Source: Yersinia enterocolitica subsp. enterocolitica (GTDB taxonomy: Bacteria; Pseudomonadota; Gammaproteobacteria; Enterobacterales; Enterobacteriaceae). From it: a stretch of 64,000 bases of DNA. Of the stretch, positions 56,698 through 64,000 are shown one piece after another (within the stretch, counting starts at the first letter, position 1; every line of letters starts with the position of its first letter). The DNA is taken from positions 2,108,001 through 2,172,000 of the forward strand of contig NZ_LR590469.1 of NCBI RefSeq assembly GCF_901472495.1. The letters are read 5' to 3'. The notes under the pieces are model-generated. The model was not told where the DNA came from. It saw only the letters and a program-made list of their open reading frames with translations, and did not search any database. The position numbers and the translations under genes were made by a program.

Positions 56698-56970
56698 TCA
56701 ACGGTTAATCCTCTTTCTTATTTTAGCTTCCCTATTTATTTTCTCTCCGGAGTTTTGGTCATAATATCTTGTCGGCCATATTTCTGATGGATGAATATCC
56801 AAAAAATCCGCAATGATATACTCGCCTTTAGGCCAGGGCTTGGTTAGCGCATTAGTAAGCGTACTTGAACTTAAACCTGAATTTCGCGATACCGCAGAGA
56901 GCGTAGAGCCTTTTTTACGTATCGCAGCTATTATATCCGCAGGATGCCAGTCCGATATTTTTTTGATCAT
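56698..56970 (-). CDS. Nlp/SfsB-type DNA-binding regulator (Ner family)
   Basis: 90 residues. The sequence DWHPADIIAAIRKKGSTLSAVSRNSGLSSSTLTNALTKPWPKGEYIIADFL is the Ner/Nlp helix-turn-helix, related to phage Mu Ner and E. coli SfsB, and DIHPSEIWPTRYYDQNSG closes the domain. Such proteins regulate sugar-metabolism or phage genes; the target here is unknown. It is divergent from the LuxR-type gene and sits between murQ and it. The AAGGAG site upstream supports the ATG. AT-rich composition suggests an accessory gene. Confidence 0.85.
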   Translation of the reverse strand: MIKKISDWHPADIIAAIRKKGSTLSAVSRNSGLSSSTLTNALTKPWPKGEYIIADFLDIHPSEIWPTRYYDQNSGEKINREAKIRKRINR

Positions 56971-57249
56971 AAAAAACTCCTTTTAATATAACATCCATCT
57001 TATTAAGATAATCCCCACATTATTTTTCGAGAATTATACCCATACTGACAAACGAGGGTAATTATACTAAGGTACAATCCAGTACTGTGCTTTAAAACAG
57101 CAAGGCATTTAAATCAATAATAAACTGTAGGCGCGTTTAATTATTATCTAGATAAATAGGTTAATTCGATTAAATCCTTTTCAGATAATTTACGTATAAA
57201 TTTACACATAATCATTTAATAAAAATGGATTTTATTAAGGAGGTGAATC

Positions 57250-57972
57250 TTGAATAAATTATTTTTCAAATACCAATTAATCAACACCACTATAAATAAA
57301 AAACTTGAAGAAAAACTCGAAAAATACAGAAAAATCAGATATGCATATGCAATAATGAATAAGAGAAACCCTTCTGACTTCACGGTTATTTCAAATACAG
57401 GAAATTGGTTCGAATTCTATACACAAAACAACTTTCAGTTTACGGACCCGGTTCTTCTCATGGCCGCGCATTGTATTATGCCATTCTCTTGGGATGAAAA
57501 GATTATATTCAGATGGCCAAAATTATTTGATATGGCAAAAGAGTATGCTGTATTTAATGGCTATACCTTTGTTTTACACGATCAAAATAATAATTTGACT
57601 GTTCTTTCTCTTATGACGGACAAAGATTGTAATGAAGATATGGAGGAGAAATTTGGCAAGGATAAAGGTAATATTCAGTTGCTATTGATGAGTACTCACG
57701 AAAGACTCACTTCACTTTATAAAGATCTAAATAATACAAGTATTTTCTATAAAGTTAATAGAAATGAAATTTTTTCAACGCGTGAAAATGAGATTATTTA
57801 CTGGGCCAGCGTGGGAAAAGCTTATCAAGAAATAGCGCTTATTTTAGGAATAAAACCCACCACAGTAAAACATCATATGGGGAAGGTGGTTCGAAAACTC
57901 GGAGTAACTAATGCCAAACATGCAATAAGCCTTGCCGTTGAGTTACAACTGATTAGGCCCGTTTATTCCTAG
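57250..57972 (+). CDS. LuxR-type quorum-sensing regulator without a LuxI partner (LuxR solo)
   Basis: 240 residues starting with TTG at 57250, supported by a near-perfect AAGGAGGTGA site. The N-terminal autoinducer-binding domain has all six pocket residues typical of AHL receptors: W53, Y57, D66, P67, W81 and G104. The C-terminal GerE/LuxR helix-turn-helix is at about 175-235 (FSTRENEIIYWASVGKAYQEIALILGI). No luxI-type synthase is visible anywhere in the window. It is AT-rich and placed between murQ and yfhH. It may answer AHLs made elsewhere in the genome or by other species; I cannot tell which. Confidence 0.88.
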   Translation: MNKLFFKYQLINTTINKKLEEKLEKYRKIRYAYAIMNKRNPSDFTVISNTGNWFEFYTQNNFQFTDPVLLMAAHCIMPFSWDEKIIFRWPKLFDMAKEYAVFNGYTFVLHDQNNNLTVLSLMTDKDCNEDMEEKFGKDKGNIQLLLMSTHERLTSLYKDLNNTSIFYKVNRNEIFSTRENEIIYWASVGKAYQEIALILGIKPTTVKHHMGKVVRKLGVTNAKHAISLAVELQLIRPVYS

Positions 57973-58128
57973 TATACAAAGATAATGGCCAAGTGTTTTC
58001 TTGATCCATCCACCGGACTCTCGCCAAAAAAAAGTGCTATGCTCCCTCACTTGGCCCTTTGATTTTATTATTTATGGGTGTTATTAACCAACCTGGCAGA
58101 ATAACCGCCCATATTCAGGAACTGATTT

Positions 58129-58971
58129 ATGAGTAGTCTTCTTCGCATTCGTCAGCTCTATCCAACGCTGGCACAAAATGATCGTAAGTTAGCTGATTTC
58201 TTGCTGAATAATCCTGAGCAGGCACGCCACCTCAGTTCTCAAAAACTGGCACAGCAAACCGGCGTTAGCCAATCTGCGGTAGTGAAGTTCGCACAAAAAT
58301 TAGGCTACAAAGGCTTCCCGGCACTGAAACAAGCCTTGAGTGAGATTGTGGCTGCTCCCGAGCAAGCCGTCACTCTTCATAACCAAATTTTAAGTACCGA
58401 CAGTTTAAAAACAGTGGGCGAAAAGTTATTGGCGGAAAAAGCTGCCGCACTGCGAGCGACGTTGGATATCAATAGCGAGCAACGTCTAACTGAAGCATTA
58501 GACATGTTGCGCTCAGCGCGCCGCGTTATTTTGACGGGCTTGGGTGCCTCTGGTTTAGTGGCGAAAGACCTTGCTTATAAGCTATTAAAGATAGGCGTTA
58601 TGGCGGTATCCGAAACAGATATGCATGCACAATTAGCGGCGGTACAGGCTTTGGATTCGCGAGATCTACTATTGGCTATTTCCTTCAGCGGTGAGCGCCG
58701 TGAGATTAATTTGGCGGCTGAAGAAGCACAACGATGTGGTGCCAAAGTGTTGGCGTTGACCAGTTTTACCCCGAATAGCTTGCAGCAACGGGCTGATCAT
58801 TGTTTGTACACTATCTCAGAAGAACCGGCCATACGCAGCGCAGCCATTTCATCGAGCACTGCACAATATGCGCTGACTGATCTGCTATTTATGGCAATGA
58901 TCCAGCAAGACCTTGAAAGTGCGCAGGATCATATTAAGCACAGTGCCGCGCTGGTGAAAAAATTGGTCTAA
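58129..58971 (+). CDS. yfhH: YfhH, MurR/RpiR-family regulator with SIS domain
   Basis: 280 residues. An N-terminal HTH_6 domain (LRIRQLYPTLAQNDRKLADFLLNNPEQARHLSSQKLAQQTGVSQSAVVKFAQKLGYKGFPALK) is followed by a SIS domain (SARRVILTGLGASGLVAKDLAYKLLKIG, LLAISFSGERREI) that binds a phosphosugar. The pattern matches E. coli YfhH. Near murQ it could sense MurNAc-6-P or a related aminosugar phosphate, but its target is unproven. yfhL follows 61 bp downstream, as in E. coli. Confidence 0.88.
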   Translation: MSSLLRIRQLYPTLAQNDRKLADFLLNNPEQARHLSSQKLAQQTGVSQSAVVKFAQKLGYKGFPALKQALSEIVAAPEQAVTLHNQILSTDSLKTVGEKLLAEKAAALRATLDINSEQRLTEALDMLRSARRVILTGLGASGLVAKDLAYKLLKIGVMAVSETDMHAQLAAVQALDSRDLLLAISFSGERREINLAAEEAQRCGAKVLALTSFTPNSLQQRADHCLYTISEEPAIRSAAISSSTAQYALTDLLFMAMIQQDLESAQDHIKHSAALVKKLV

Positions 58972-59032
58972 GGATGCCAGAGGGGTATAATCCCCCACTG
59001 TTAAGCATACCCGACCTAAGATAAGAGGAACC

Positions 59033-59293
59033 ATGGCCCTGTTAATCACTCGTAAATGTATTAATTGCGACATGTGCGAGCCGGAATGCCCTAACGAGGC
59101 AATTTCTATGGGTGCAGAAATCTATCAAATTGACCCTATGCGCTGTACAGAATGCGTCGGTCATTACGAAACCCCAACCTGCCAGTTGGTCTGCCCTATT
59201 GATAATACGATTTCTCTCGATCCCGCTTGGGTGGAAACTAACGAGCAGCTGTGGGACAAATTTGTCCAATTGCATCACGCCGATCGGCTCTGA
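59033..59293 (+). CDS. yfhL: YfhL, 4Fe-4S ferredoxin
   Basis: 86 residues. The two cluster motifs are CINCDMCEPECP and CTECVGHYETPTCQLVCP, with the eight-residue insertion typical of Alv-type (2[4Fe-4S]) ferredoxins. It is a small electron carrier whose partner is not certain. AGAGGA precedes the ATG. It ends before a hairpin shared with the convergent permease gene. Confidence 0.94.
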   Translation: MALLITRKCINCDMCEPECPNEAISMGAEIYQIDPMRCTECVGHYETPTCQLVCPIDNTISLDPAWVETNEQLWDKFVQLHHADRL

Positions 59294-59306
59294 TTTTTAT
59301 AGCTGA

Positions 59307-59338
59307 ATTATCAGTGCCTCCACTGAAGCACTGATAAT
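59307..59338 (+). terminator. Bidirectional hairpin between yfhL and the GntP-family gene
   Basis: ATTATCAGTGC pairs with GCACTGATAAT around a 10-nt loop. There are T/A-rich flanks but no long U-tract, so it is a probable terminator serving both convergent genes. Confidence 0.65.
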
Positions 59339-59358
59339 ATAATCAACTCAAATCCGCA

Positions 59359-60702
59359 CTAAACAAACAGGCTAATCAGCAATACCATTGCCAGACCCAC
59401 CACTGAGTTAGTCAACTCAAGCAAGCCCCAGGTCTTCAGCGTGTCTTTAATAGACAAGTCGAAATACCCTTTAAACAACCAGAATGAAGCATCATTAATA
59501 TGGGTAAAGGTATTGGAGCCTGCCGCTGTTGCCAGCACCAACAGCGCCGGATCAACTGAGGTAATGGTATGTGTCACAGGGTCCATAACTGCTGCACCAA
59601 TAATACCCGCGGCTGTCATTGCCGATACCACGCCTTGCCCGGTTGACAGGCGAATAAGCACAGTAATCAGCCAGGCCATGATATAAGGTGACACACCGCC
59701 AGCCGACATCAACATGCCAATGGTATCGCCAATGCCGGTATCAATGATGACTTGCTTGAGCGCACCACCTGCACCAATGATCAAGATGACCATCGCAATA
59801 CCTTTTACCGCCCCCTCAAATGAGTGCATGACCCATTCCATCTTATGACCACGCCCGGTACCAAACAGGACAAAGGCAACCAGCATGGCGATAAACATGG
59901 CAATAGGCGATGAACCGAGGAAGTTTAGAATGGTGTATGACGTCGTCCCTTTCACCAGCCAAATGTTGGCAATGGTGGTAAAAATCATAATAAAAGCAGG
60001 GATTAATGGTACTAGTATTGAGGTGCTGAACGACGGCAAGTTGTTCTCATCCAGCGGATTCTCAGCTTTCAGGAAGGTTGGCACTGGTCGTTCCAGGTTG
60101 CCAAGGAATTTGGGTAAAATCAGCCCGGCGCAAATCACTGAAGGGATGGCAACCAGAACGCCATAGATATAAACCATTCCCATATCAGCACCATACGCAC
60201 TAACCAATGCAACTGGCCCTGGCTGTGGTGGGAAAAGGGAGTGTGCTGTCGTCGCAGCTGCAACCGCAGGGATCGCCAGCTTAAGGAATGGGATCTTAGC
60301 TTCAACGGCAATAGCAATGATCAATGGAGCCAAAATGATAAAGGCAACTTCATAGAACATCGCCAGACCAAAGATAAGGCCGATGATAATGACAGCAAAT
60401 TCAACATACTTAAGCCCGAACCGGCGCAATAGCGTCTGAGCTATCTGATGGGCAGCACCAGAGTCGACCATGAGCTTGCCGATCACCGCACCAAATACGA
60501 CGATTATCGCCAGTTCACCGAGTGTCCCGCCAAACCCCGCTTTAATAGTATGCAGAAGTTTGAGCAAGTCCATCCCGGCGAGAGTACCCACCAGCAGAGC
60601 CGCCAACAGTAATGCAATCATTGAGTTAATCTGATAGCGTATATTCAGCACTAGCATTAAGCCAATACCCAATACCACCCATAGGATATTAATCCATTCC
60701 AT
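59359..60702 (-). CDS. GntP-family permease (sugar acid / gluconate type)
   Basis: 447 residues with about 12-14 membrane helices and the GntP signatures GGTLGELAIIVVFGAVIGKLM, AHSLFPPQPGPVALVSAYGADMG and SNTFTHINDASFWLFKGYFDLS. The family imports gluconate, L-idonate, D-serine or related acids; the exact substrate cannot be told from the sequence. No kinase, dehydratase or regulator is adjacent. Three TTGGxxxxxCAA palindromes lie 170-220 bp upstream, suggesting control by a FadR-subfamily GntR regulator. Confidence 0.88.
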   Translation of the reverse strand: MEWINILWVVLGIGLMLVLNIRYQINSMIALLLAALLVGTLAGMDLLKLLHTIKAGFGGTLGELAIIVVFGAVIGKLMVDSGAAHQIAQTLLRRFGLKYVEFAVIIIGLIFGLAMFYEVAFIILAPLIIAIAVEAKIPFLKLAIPAVAAATTAHSLFPPQPGPVALVSAYGADMGMVYIYGVLVAIPSVICAGLILPKFLGNLERPVPTFLKAENPLDENNLPSFSTSILVPLIPAFIMIFTTIANIWLVKGTTSYTILNFLGSSPIAMFIAMLVAFVLFGTGRGHKMEWVMHSFEGAVKGIAMVILIIGAGGALKQVIIDTGIGDTIGMLMSAGGVSPYIMAWLITVLIRLSTGQGVVSAMTAAGIIGAAVMDPVTHTITSVDPALLVLATAAGSNTFTHINDASFWLFKGYFDLSIKDTLKTWGLLELTNSVVGLAMVLLISLFV

Positions 60703-60869
60703 CTTTTACTTTCCCCAGTTGTTAAACATCAAATTTTTCTAATATCACTGTTGTTATATTGGTCAGGCCAAATTTAGTGATTTTTTGTGACTGTAAAATT
60801 GCCTTAACACTGAACTTTTCTGTCAAAACCCGTACTTATGCGTACTAATTGCTTATCACACCCAGCAAT

Positions 60870-60923
60870 TTGGTATTACAAGTACCGCCAATTGGATGAC
60901 CAAATGAAGCATTGGTTAACCAA
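60870..60923. promoter_or_regulatory. Putative operator array for a GntR/FadR-subfamily regulator
   Basis: Three similar 12-bp palindromes: TTGGTATTACAA (60870-60881), TTGGATGACCAA (60892-60903) and TTGGTTAACCAA (60912-60923). They are spaced by 22 and 20 bp, about two helical turns. FadR-subfamily GntR sites such as UxuR/ExuR boxes have the TTGGTNNACCAA core. The 60924-61123 remainder of this gap shows no gene. Confidence 0.45.
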
Positions 60924-61139
60924 CTTGTCGGGCAGATCGCAAAATTAAGATTTATTCTGGGGAATTTTCACACGCAGATGGGGCATAAAGCGCGCAGCTT
61001 TCAGATGGAAAATGGAGGGAATATGAGAGTCATAACCTATAAGCAAATAGAATGGGCAACAAAAAGGAGCGCCATTTTCATGCCACCCCCTTAAGATCGA
61101 TTAGCCACGCTCTGGCAGCCATAGAAAGCTTTTAGCTTT

Positions 61140-61303
61140 GAGGTTAATGACAAAGTGCCCGTAACGGTGAAAACAGGCAGATCGTAAAGACGCCGTAAAC
61201 CCCTCCCTGGGGGCTCGAGCCGCGCCCTCCCTGGCGCGGACGCTTTACTCTTCTACCTGCCTTCACCTTGCAAGATCGAGTTATCGAGGTTTGTCAGCAG
61301 TCT
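61140..61303. mobile_element. YPAL-like miniature palindromic element, copy B, downstream of acpS
   Basis: About 164 bp. The plus strand starts GAGGTTAATGACAAAGTGCC and ends TTGTCAGCAGTCT. It is the same element as 31030-31194 in the opposite orientation, with only a few changes by eye. It is flanked by a 16-bp direct repeat GAAAGCTTTTAGCTTT (61124-61139, 61304-61319), itself an inverted repeat. Insertion lies just after the acpS stop codon, a usual place for YPALs. Confidence 0.85.
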
Positions 61304-61333
61304 GAAAGCTTTTAGCTTTTAGCTTTTAGCTTT
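61304..61333. repeat. 7-bp tandem repeat (AGCTTTT) overlapping the acpS stop codon
   Basis: About four tandem AGCTTTT units cover the end of acpS, including its stop codon at 61326-61328. One part of the array served as the 16-bp target of the YPAL-like element. Copy-number change could extend or alter the C-terminus only slightly. Confidence 0.65.
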
Positions 61334-61706
61334 CAATAATCACAGTTGCACAGGCATAACGCCGCTCATCAGCCAGAGTCACATGCAAAGATTTGACACC
61401 GAGTTCGGCCGCCAACTCTGCCGCTCGTTGATGTAAACGTAGCGTTGGTTTGCCTAATGCATCGTTGACCACTTCAAACTGGTTAAATGCCAAACCATTA
61501 CGGATACCGGTACCAAATGCTTTAGCGGCCGCCTCTTTAACGGCAAAACGCTTGGCTAAAAAACGAATTGGCTGTTGGTGCTGCTGATAATGTTGCCATT
61601 CCGCAGGACTAAGGATGCGCCGAGCCAGCTTTTCACCACTGCGTTCAACCACCGCCTCTATCCGTGAAATCTCAACAATATCAGTGCCTAGCCCAATAAT
61701 AGCCAT
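61326..61706 (-). CDS. acpS: AcpS, holo-[acyl-carrier-protein] synthase
   Basis: 126 residues, as in E. coli. GLGTDIVEISRIE and RFAVKEAAAKAFGTG are the magnesium/CoA-binding motifs of the family. It transfers 4'-phosphopantetheine from CoA to ACP. Its ATG overlaps the pdxJ stop by one base (TAATG), so the pair is translationally coupled. A tandem 7-bp repeat covers its 3' end. Confidence 0.96.
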   Translation of the reverse strand: MAIIGLGTDIVEISRIEAVVERSGEKLARRILSPAEWQHYQQHQQPIRFLAKRFAVKEAAAKAFGTGIRNGLAFNQFEVVNDALGKPTLRLHQRAAELAAELGVKSLHVTLADERRYACATVIIES

Positions 61707-62437
61707 TAACGACGCGCTTCCCGCATCAAGACTTTCATATCGGTCACCGCAGCAGCAAGGCCCGACATAACCGCCTGACCAATGATTGCATGGCCAATAT
61801 TTAGCTCATGCATTTCCGGCAAGGCGGCTATGGGTTGGACATTGTGATAAGTCAGGCCGTGACCTGCGTTAACTTTTAACCCTTTGCTGGCAGCATAGGT
61901 CGCCGCTTTAGCGATCCGTACCAGCTCAGCCTGCCGTGCCAAATCTGAAGTAGCATCAGCATAAGCGCCAGTGTGGATTTCAATGTAAGGAGCCCCAACC
62001 GCAACCGCAGCATCAATTTGGCGCATATCCGCATCGATAAACAGTGAAACCAGAATACCGGCCTCAGCCAGGCGACTCACCGCGACGGTCATTTTATCAA
62101 TTTGACCGGCAACATCCAGCCCGCCTTCGGTAGTCACTTCCTGACGTTTTTCTGGCACTAAACAGCAAAAGTGAGGGTTTATCTCACAAGCAATACCCAC
62201 CATTTCATCGGTGACGGCCATTTCCAGATTCATGCGGGTTTGGATTGTTTCACGCAGGATACGCACATCCCGATCAGTAATATGGCGGCGATCTTCACGT
62301 AGATGGACTGTGATGCCGTCAGCACCCGCTTGCTCAGCAATAAAAGCTGCCTGCACAGGATCGGGGTAAATGGTCCCACGTGCATTTCGTAATGTCGCAA
62401 TGTGATCAATATTAACGCCCAGCAACAAATCAGCCAT
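61706..62437 (-). CDS. pdxJ: PdxJ, pyridoxine 5'-phosphate synthase
   Basis: 243 residues. The conserved N-terminus is LLLGVNIDHIATLRNARGTIYPDP, and the barrel contains GADGITVHLREDRRHITDRD and VNAGHGLTYHNV. It condenses 1-deoxyxylulose-5-phosphate with aminoacetone phosphate in vitamin B6 synthesis. It is followed by acpS as in E. coli; 168 bp without a recognisable feature separate it from recO. Confidence 0.97.
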   Translation of the reverse strand: MADLLLGVNIDHIATLRNARGTIYPDPVQAAFIAEQAGADGITVHLREDRRHITDRDVRILRETIQTRMNLEMAVTDEMVGIACEINPHFCCLVPEKRQEVTTEGGLDVAGQIDKMTVAVSRLAEAGILVSLFIDADMRQIDAAVAVGAPYIEIHTGAYADATSDLARQAELVRIAKAATYAASKGLKVNAGHGLTYHNVQPIAALPEMHELNIGHAIIGQAVMSGLAAAVTDMKVLMREARR

Positions 62438-62605
62438 GACAGCCCTCCAGATATGGATGCATCTTTAATAGGTTAATGAGCATGCAAAAATGCTTGCCAA
62501 TAAACGTGTAAGTGCCTGGCAGTTTACACCGAGTAGGCGGCCAGCGGATAGGCTACAGCAGGGGAAAATTGATGATGAGCAGTGTAAACAATCGAGCTAT
62601 CGGTA

Positions 62606-63331
62606 CTAGGGTAAGGGTTCAGATGGCGGTTTAATCACAAATTGGCGGAACAGTTCGCGACTTTTGAGTGGTTTCCCCCCCAGATAGGGCTTCAGAGCAA
62701 TGCGGGTAAAACGCTTGGCGGCACGCAACGTATCTGCATCGGGAAACTCACGATTAGCCAGTGCCAATAATTGGCGGCCGGTAAAACTGTAGTGATCAAC
62801 CACCAAACTGGCAATAAACCCCTTCTCTTCACGATAGCGGTAGGTCATGGTGTCTGACACCGGTTGACCACTGCCAGCGCAATGGAGGAAGTCAACGCCA
62901 TAGCCAAGATGAGCCAGTATCGCCAATTCAAACTGGCGTAAAGCATATTCAGGTGAGCCATCGCTGCCCGCGAGTGATTGTAAGCAATGCAGATAGTCGA
63001 AGAATAACGCAGAGTAATTGGTTTGATGTTCGAGTACGCGCGAGAGCAGCTCGTTGACATATAGGCCGCTGTACAACATTGAGCCGGTCAATGGGAGAGC
63101 CAATGAAACCGGCTCGGCACTACGTAATGTTTTGACTTCACCACGCCCGGTCCAACGAACCAGTAAGGGTGTAAAAGGCTGCAAGCAGCCTTTTAGGTTG
63201 GAACGGCGACCGCGCGCACCTTTTGCCAACACCCGCATGCGACCTTCCCCTTCAGTGAACAAATCCAGCATTAAACTGGTTTCACTGTAAGGTCGCCCAT
63301 GCAGGACAAATGCGCGTTGCCAACCTTCCAT
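62606..63331 (-). CDS. recO: RecO, recombination mediator
   Basis: 241 residues. The N-terminal OB fold (GWQRAFVLHGRPYSETSLMLDLFTEGEGRMRVLAKGARG) and C-terminal helical region are typical. The cysteines of the zinc site found in some RecO proteins are not visible here, as in E. coli. RecO works with RecF/RecR to load RecA on SSB-coated DNA. It starts 9 bp after era ends, and the order era-recO-pdxJ-acpS is standard. Confidence 0.95.
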   Translation of the reverse strand: MEGWQRAFVLHGRPYSETSLMLDLFTEGEGRMRVLAKGARGRRSNLKGCLQPFTPLLVRWTGRGEVKTLRSAEPVSLALPLTGSMLYSGLYVNELLSRVLEHQTNYSALFFDYLHCLQSLAGSDGSPEYALRQFELAILAHLGYGVDFLHCAGSGQPVSDTMTYRYREEKGFIASLVVDHYSFTGRQLLALANREFPDADTLRAAKRFTRIALKPYLGGKPLKSRELFRQFVIKPPSEPLP

Positions 63332-63340
63332 CGGCGAGTC

Positions 63341-64000
63341 TTATTTCAGATCGTCGGTATAGCCTAAGCTGCGCAATGCACGTTCGTCATCTGCCCAGCC
63401 GGATTTCACTTTCACCCACAGCTCAAGATGCACTTTAGCTTCGAACATTTGTTCCATGTCCTGACGGGCTTCGATACCGATGGTTTTGATTTTTGAACCT
63501 TTATTGCCGATGACCATTTTCTTCTGGCCTTCGCGTTCCACCAAAATCAGACCATGGATGTTATAACCACCGCGCTCATTTGGTACGAACTGTTCAATTT
63601 CCACTGTCACAGAGTAAGGCAATTCCTCACCCAGGAAGCGCATTAACTTCTCACGAATGATCTCTGACGCCATAAAGCGCTGAGAACGGTCCGTGATGTA
63701 ATCTTCCGGGAAATGATGGTCAGCTTCCGGCATATGCTTGCGCACGATGCTGGCGATAGTGTCCACATTCATCCCTTTTTCAGCAGAAATAGGAACAACA
63801 TCCAAGAAATTCATCTGCTGGCTTAAGAACTGGATATGAGGCAACAGCTTAGTTTTATCTGTTACGTTATCGACTTTGTTGATAGCTAATAATACCGGGC
63901 ATTGCAAACTGCGCAGCTTATTAACTACCATTTCATCGTCAGCAGTCCAGTTCGTCCCTTCAACCACAAAAATAACTAATTCTACATCACCGATAGAGCT
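63341..64000 (-). CDS. era: Era, ribosome-assembly GTPase (C-terminal two thirds; 5' end outside window)
   Basis: The frame is open to the window edge and continues upstream of the internal Met at 63967 as SSIGDVELVIFVVEG, so the gene is cut by the edge, not truncated. The G4 motif NKVD and G5-like ISAE of the GTPase domain are visible, followed by the KH domain with VIGNKGSKIKTIGIEARQDMEQMF. Era binds the 3' end of 16S rRNA during 30S maturation. It ends 9 bp before recO. Confidence 0.96.
   Translation of the reverse strand, partial: SSIGDVELVIFVVEGTNWTADDEMVVNKLRSLQCPVLLAINKVDNVTDKTKLLPHIQFLSQQMNFLDVVPISAEKGMNVDTIASIVRKHMPEADHHFPEDYITDRSQRFMASEIIREKLMRFLGEELPYSVTVEIEQFVPNERGGYNIHGLILVEREGQKKMVIGNKGSKIKTIGIEARQDMEQMFEAKVHLELWVKVKSGWADDERALRSLGYTDDLK

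Noticed and set aside
60912..61094. Small plus-strand frame in the GntP upstream region
   Set aside because: It begins inside the putative operator array, has no ribosome-binding site and shows no known domain.

Overview
The window is a chromosomal segment of a gammaproteobacterium of the Yersinia group. The evidence is the enterobacterial core gene order (ispG-rodZ-pilW-rlmN-ndk, pbpC-yfhM, sseB-pepB-iscX-fdx-hscA-hscB-iscA-iscU-iscS-iscR-trmJ/suhB, glyA/hmp, glnB-glrR-qseG-glrK-glmY-purL/mltF, tadA, pgpC-murQ, yfhH-yfhL, acpS-pdxJ-recO-era) combined with intergenic repeats typical of Yersinia: full, shortened and enlarged ERIC elements, and two copies of an element that fits the YPAL family. 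The species cannot be fixed from the window; protein identity to Y. enterocolitica-like species is my inference. Almost all core genes look intact.

Region by region. 1-4090: isoprenoid (ispG, partial), cell shape (rodZ), pilus lipoprotein (pilW), rRNA/tRNA methylation (rlmN) and nucleotide metabolism (ndk). 4384-6894: an accessory gene wedged between ndk and pbpC that encodes a large exported protein with beta/gamma-crystallin-like repeats and a GNAT-like C-terminus. 7053-14479: pbpC and the alpha-2-macroglobulin lipoprotein yfhM, the latter broken by a one-base shift in a G7 tract. 14515-23272: sseB, pepB and the complete isc Fe-S cluster operon under IscR, with ERIC-type repeats at several of its gene junctions. 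23429-28310: trmJ, suhB, a complete IS3-family element with a 3-bp target duplication, and a zevAB-like metal transport pair. 28454-34071: csiE, a frameshifted hcaT, a YPAL insertion in the glyA terminator, glyA and hmp with PurR- and NsrR-like sites.

34335-39592 is a yhf cluster (yhfZ, yhfY, yhfX, php, yhfU, yhfT) without yhfW and yhfS, placed between hmp and glnB. 39793-46285 holds nitrogen signalling (glnB), nadE, the GlrK/QseG/GlrR envelope two-component system and its target sRNA gene glmY, with a sigma-54 promoter and three GlrR-type operators that can be read directly. An unrecognised small exported protein follows, then purL (with an 11-G tract) and mltF. 53130-64000 carries tadA, a DUF2157 membrane protein, pgpC, murQ, an Nlp-type regulator, a LuxR-type solo, a MurR/RpiR-type regulator, yfhL, a GntP-family permease with a probable GntR-type operator array, a second YPAL copy, and acpS-pdxJ-recO-era (era partial).

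The most unusual items are the crystallin/GNAT exported protein, the 202-bp inverted ERIC pair bracketing hscA-fdx, the YPAL insertions that duplicated whole hairpin targets, the reduced yhf cluster, the LuxR solo with a complete set of AHL-pocket residues, and three homopolymer G tracts, two of which coincide with frameshifts. No tRNA, rRNA or CRISPR array was seen.
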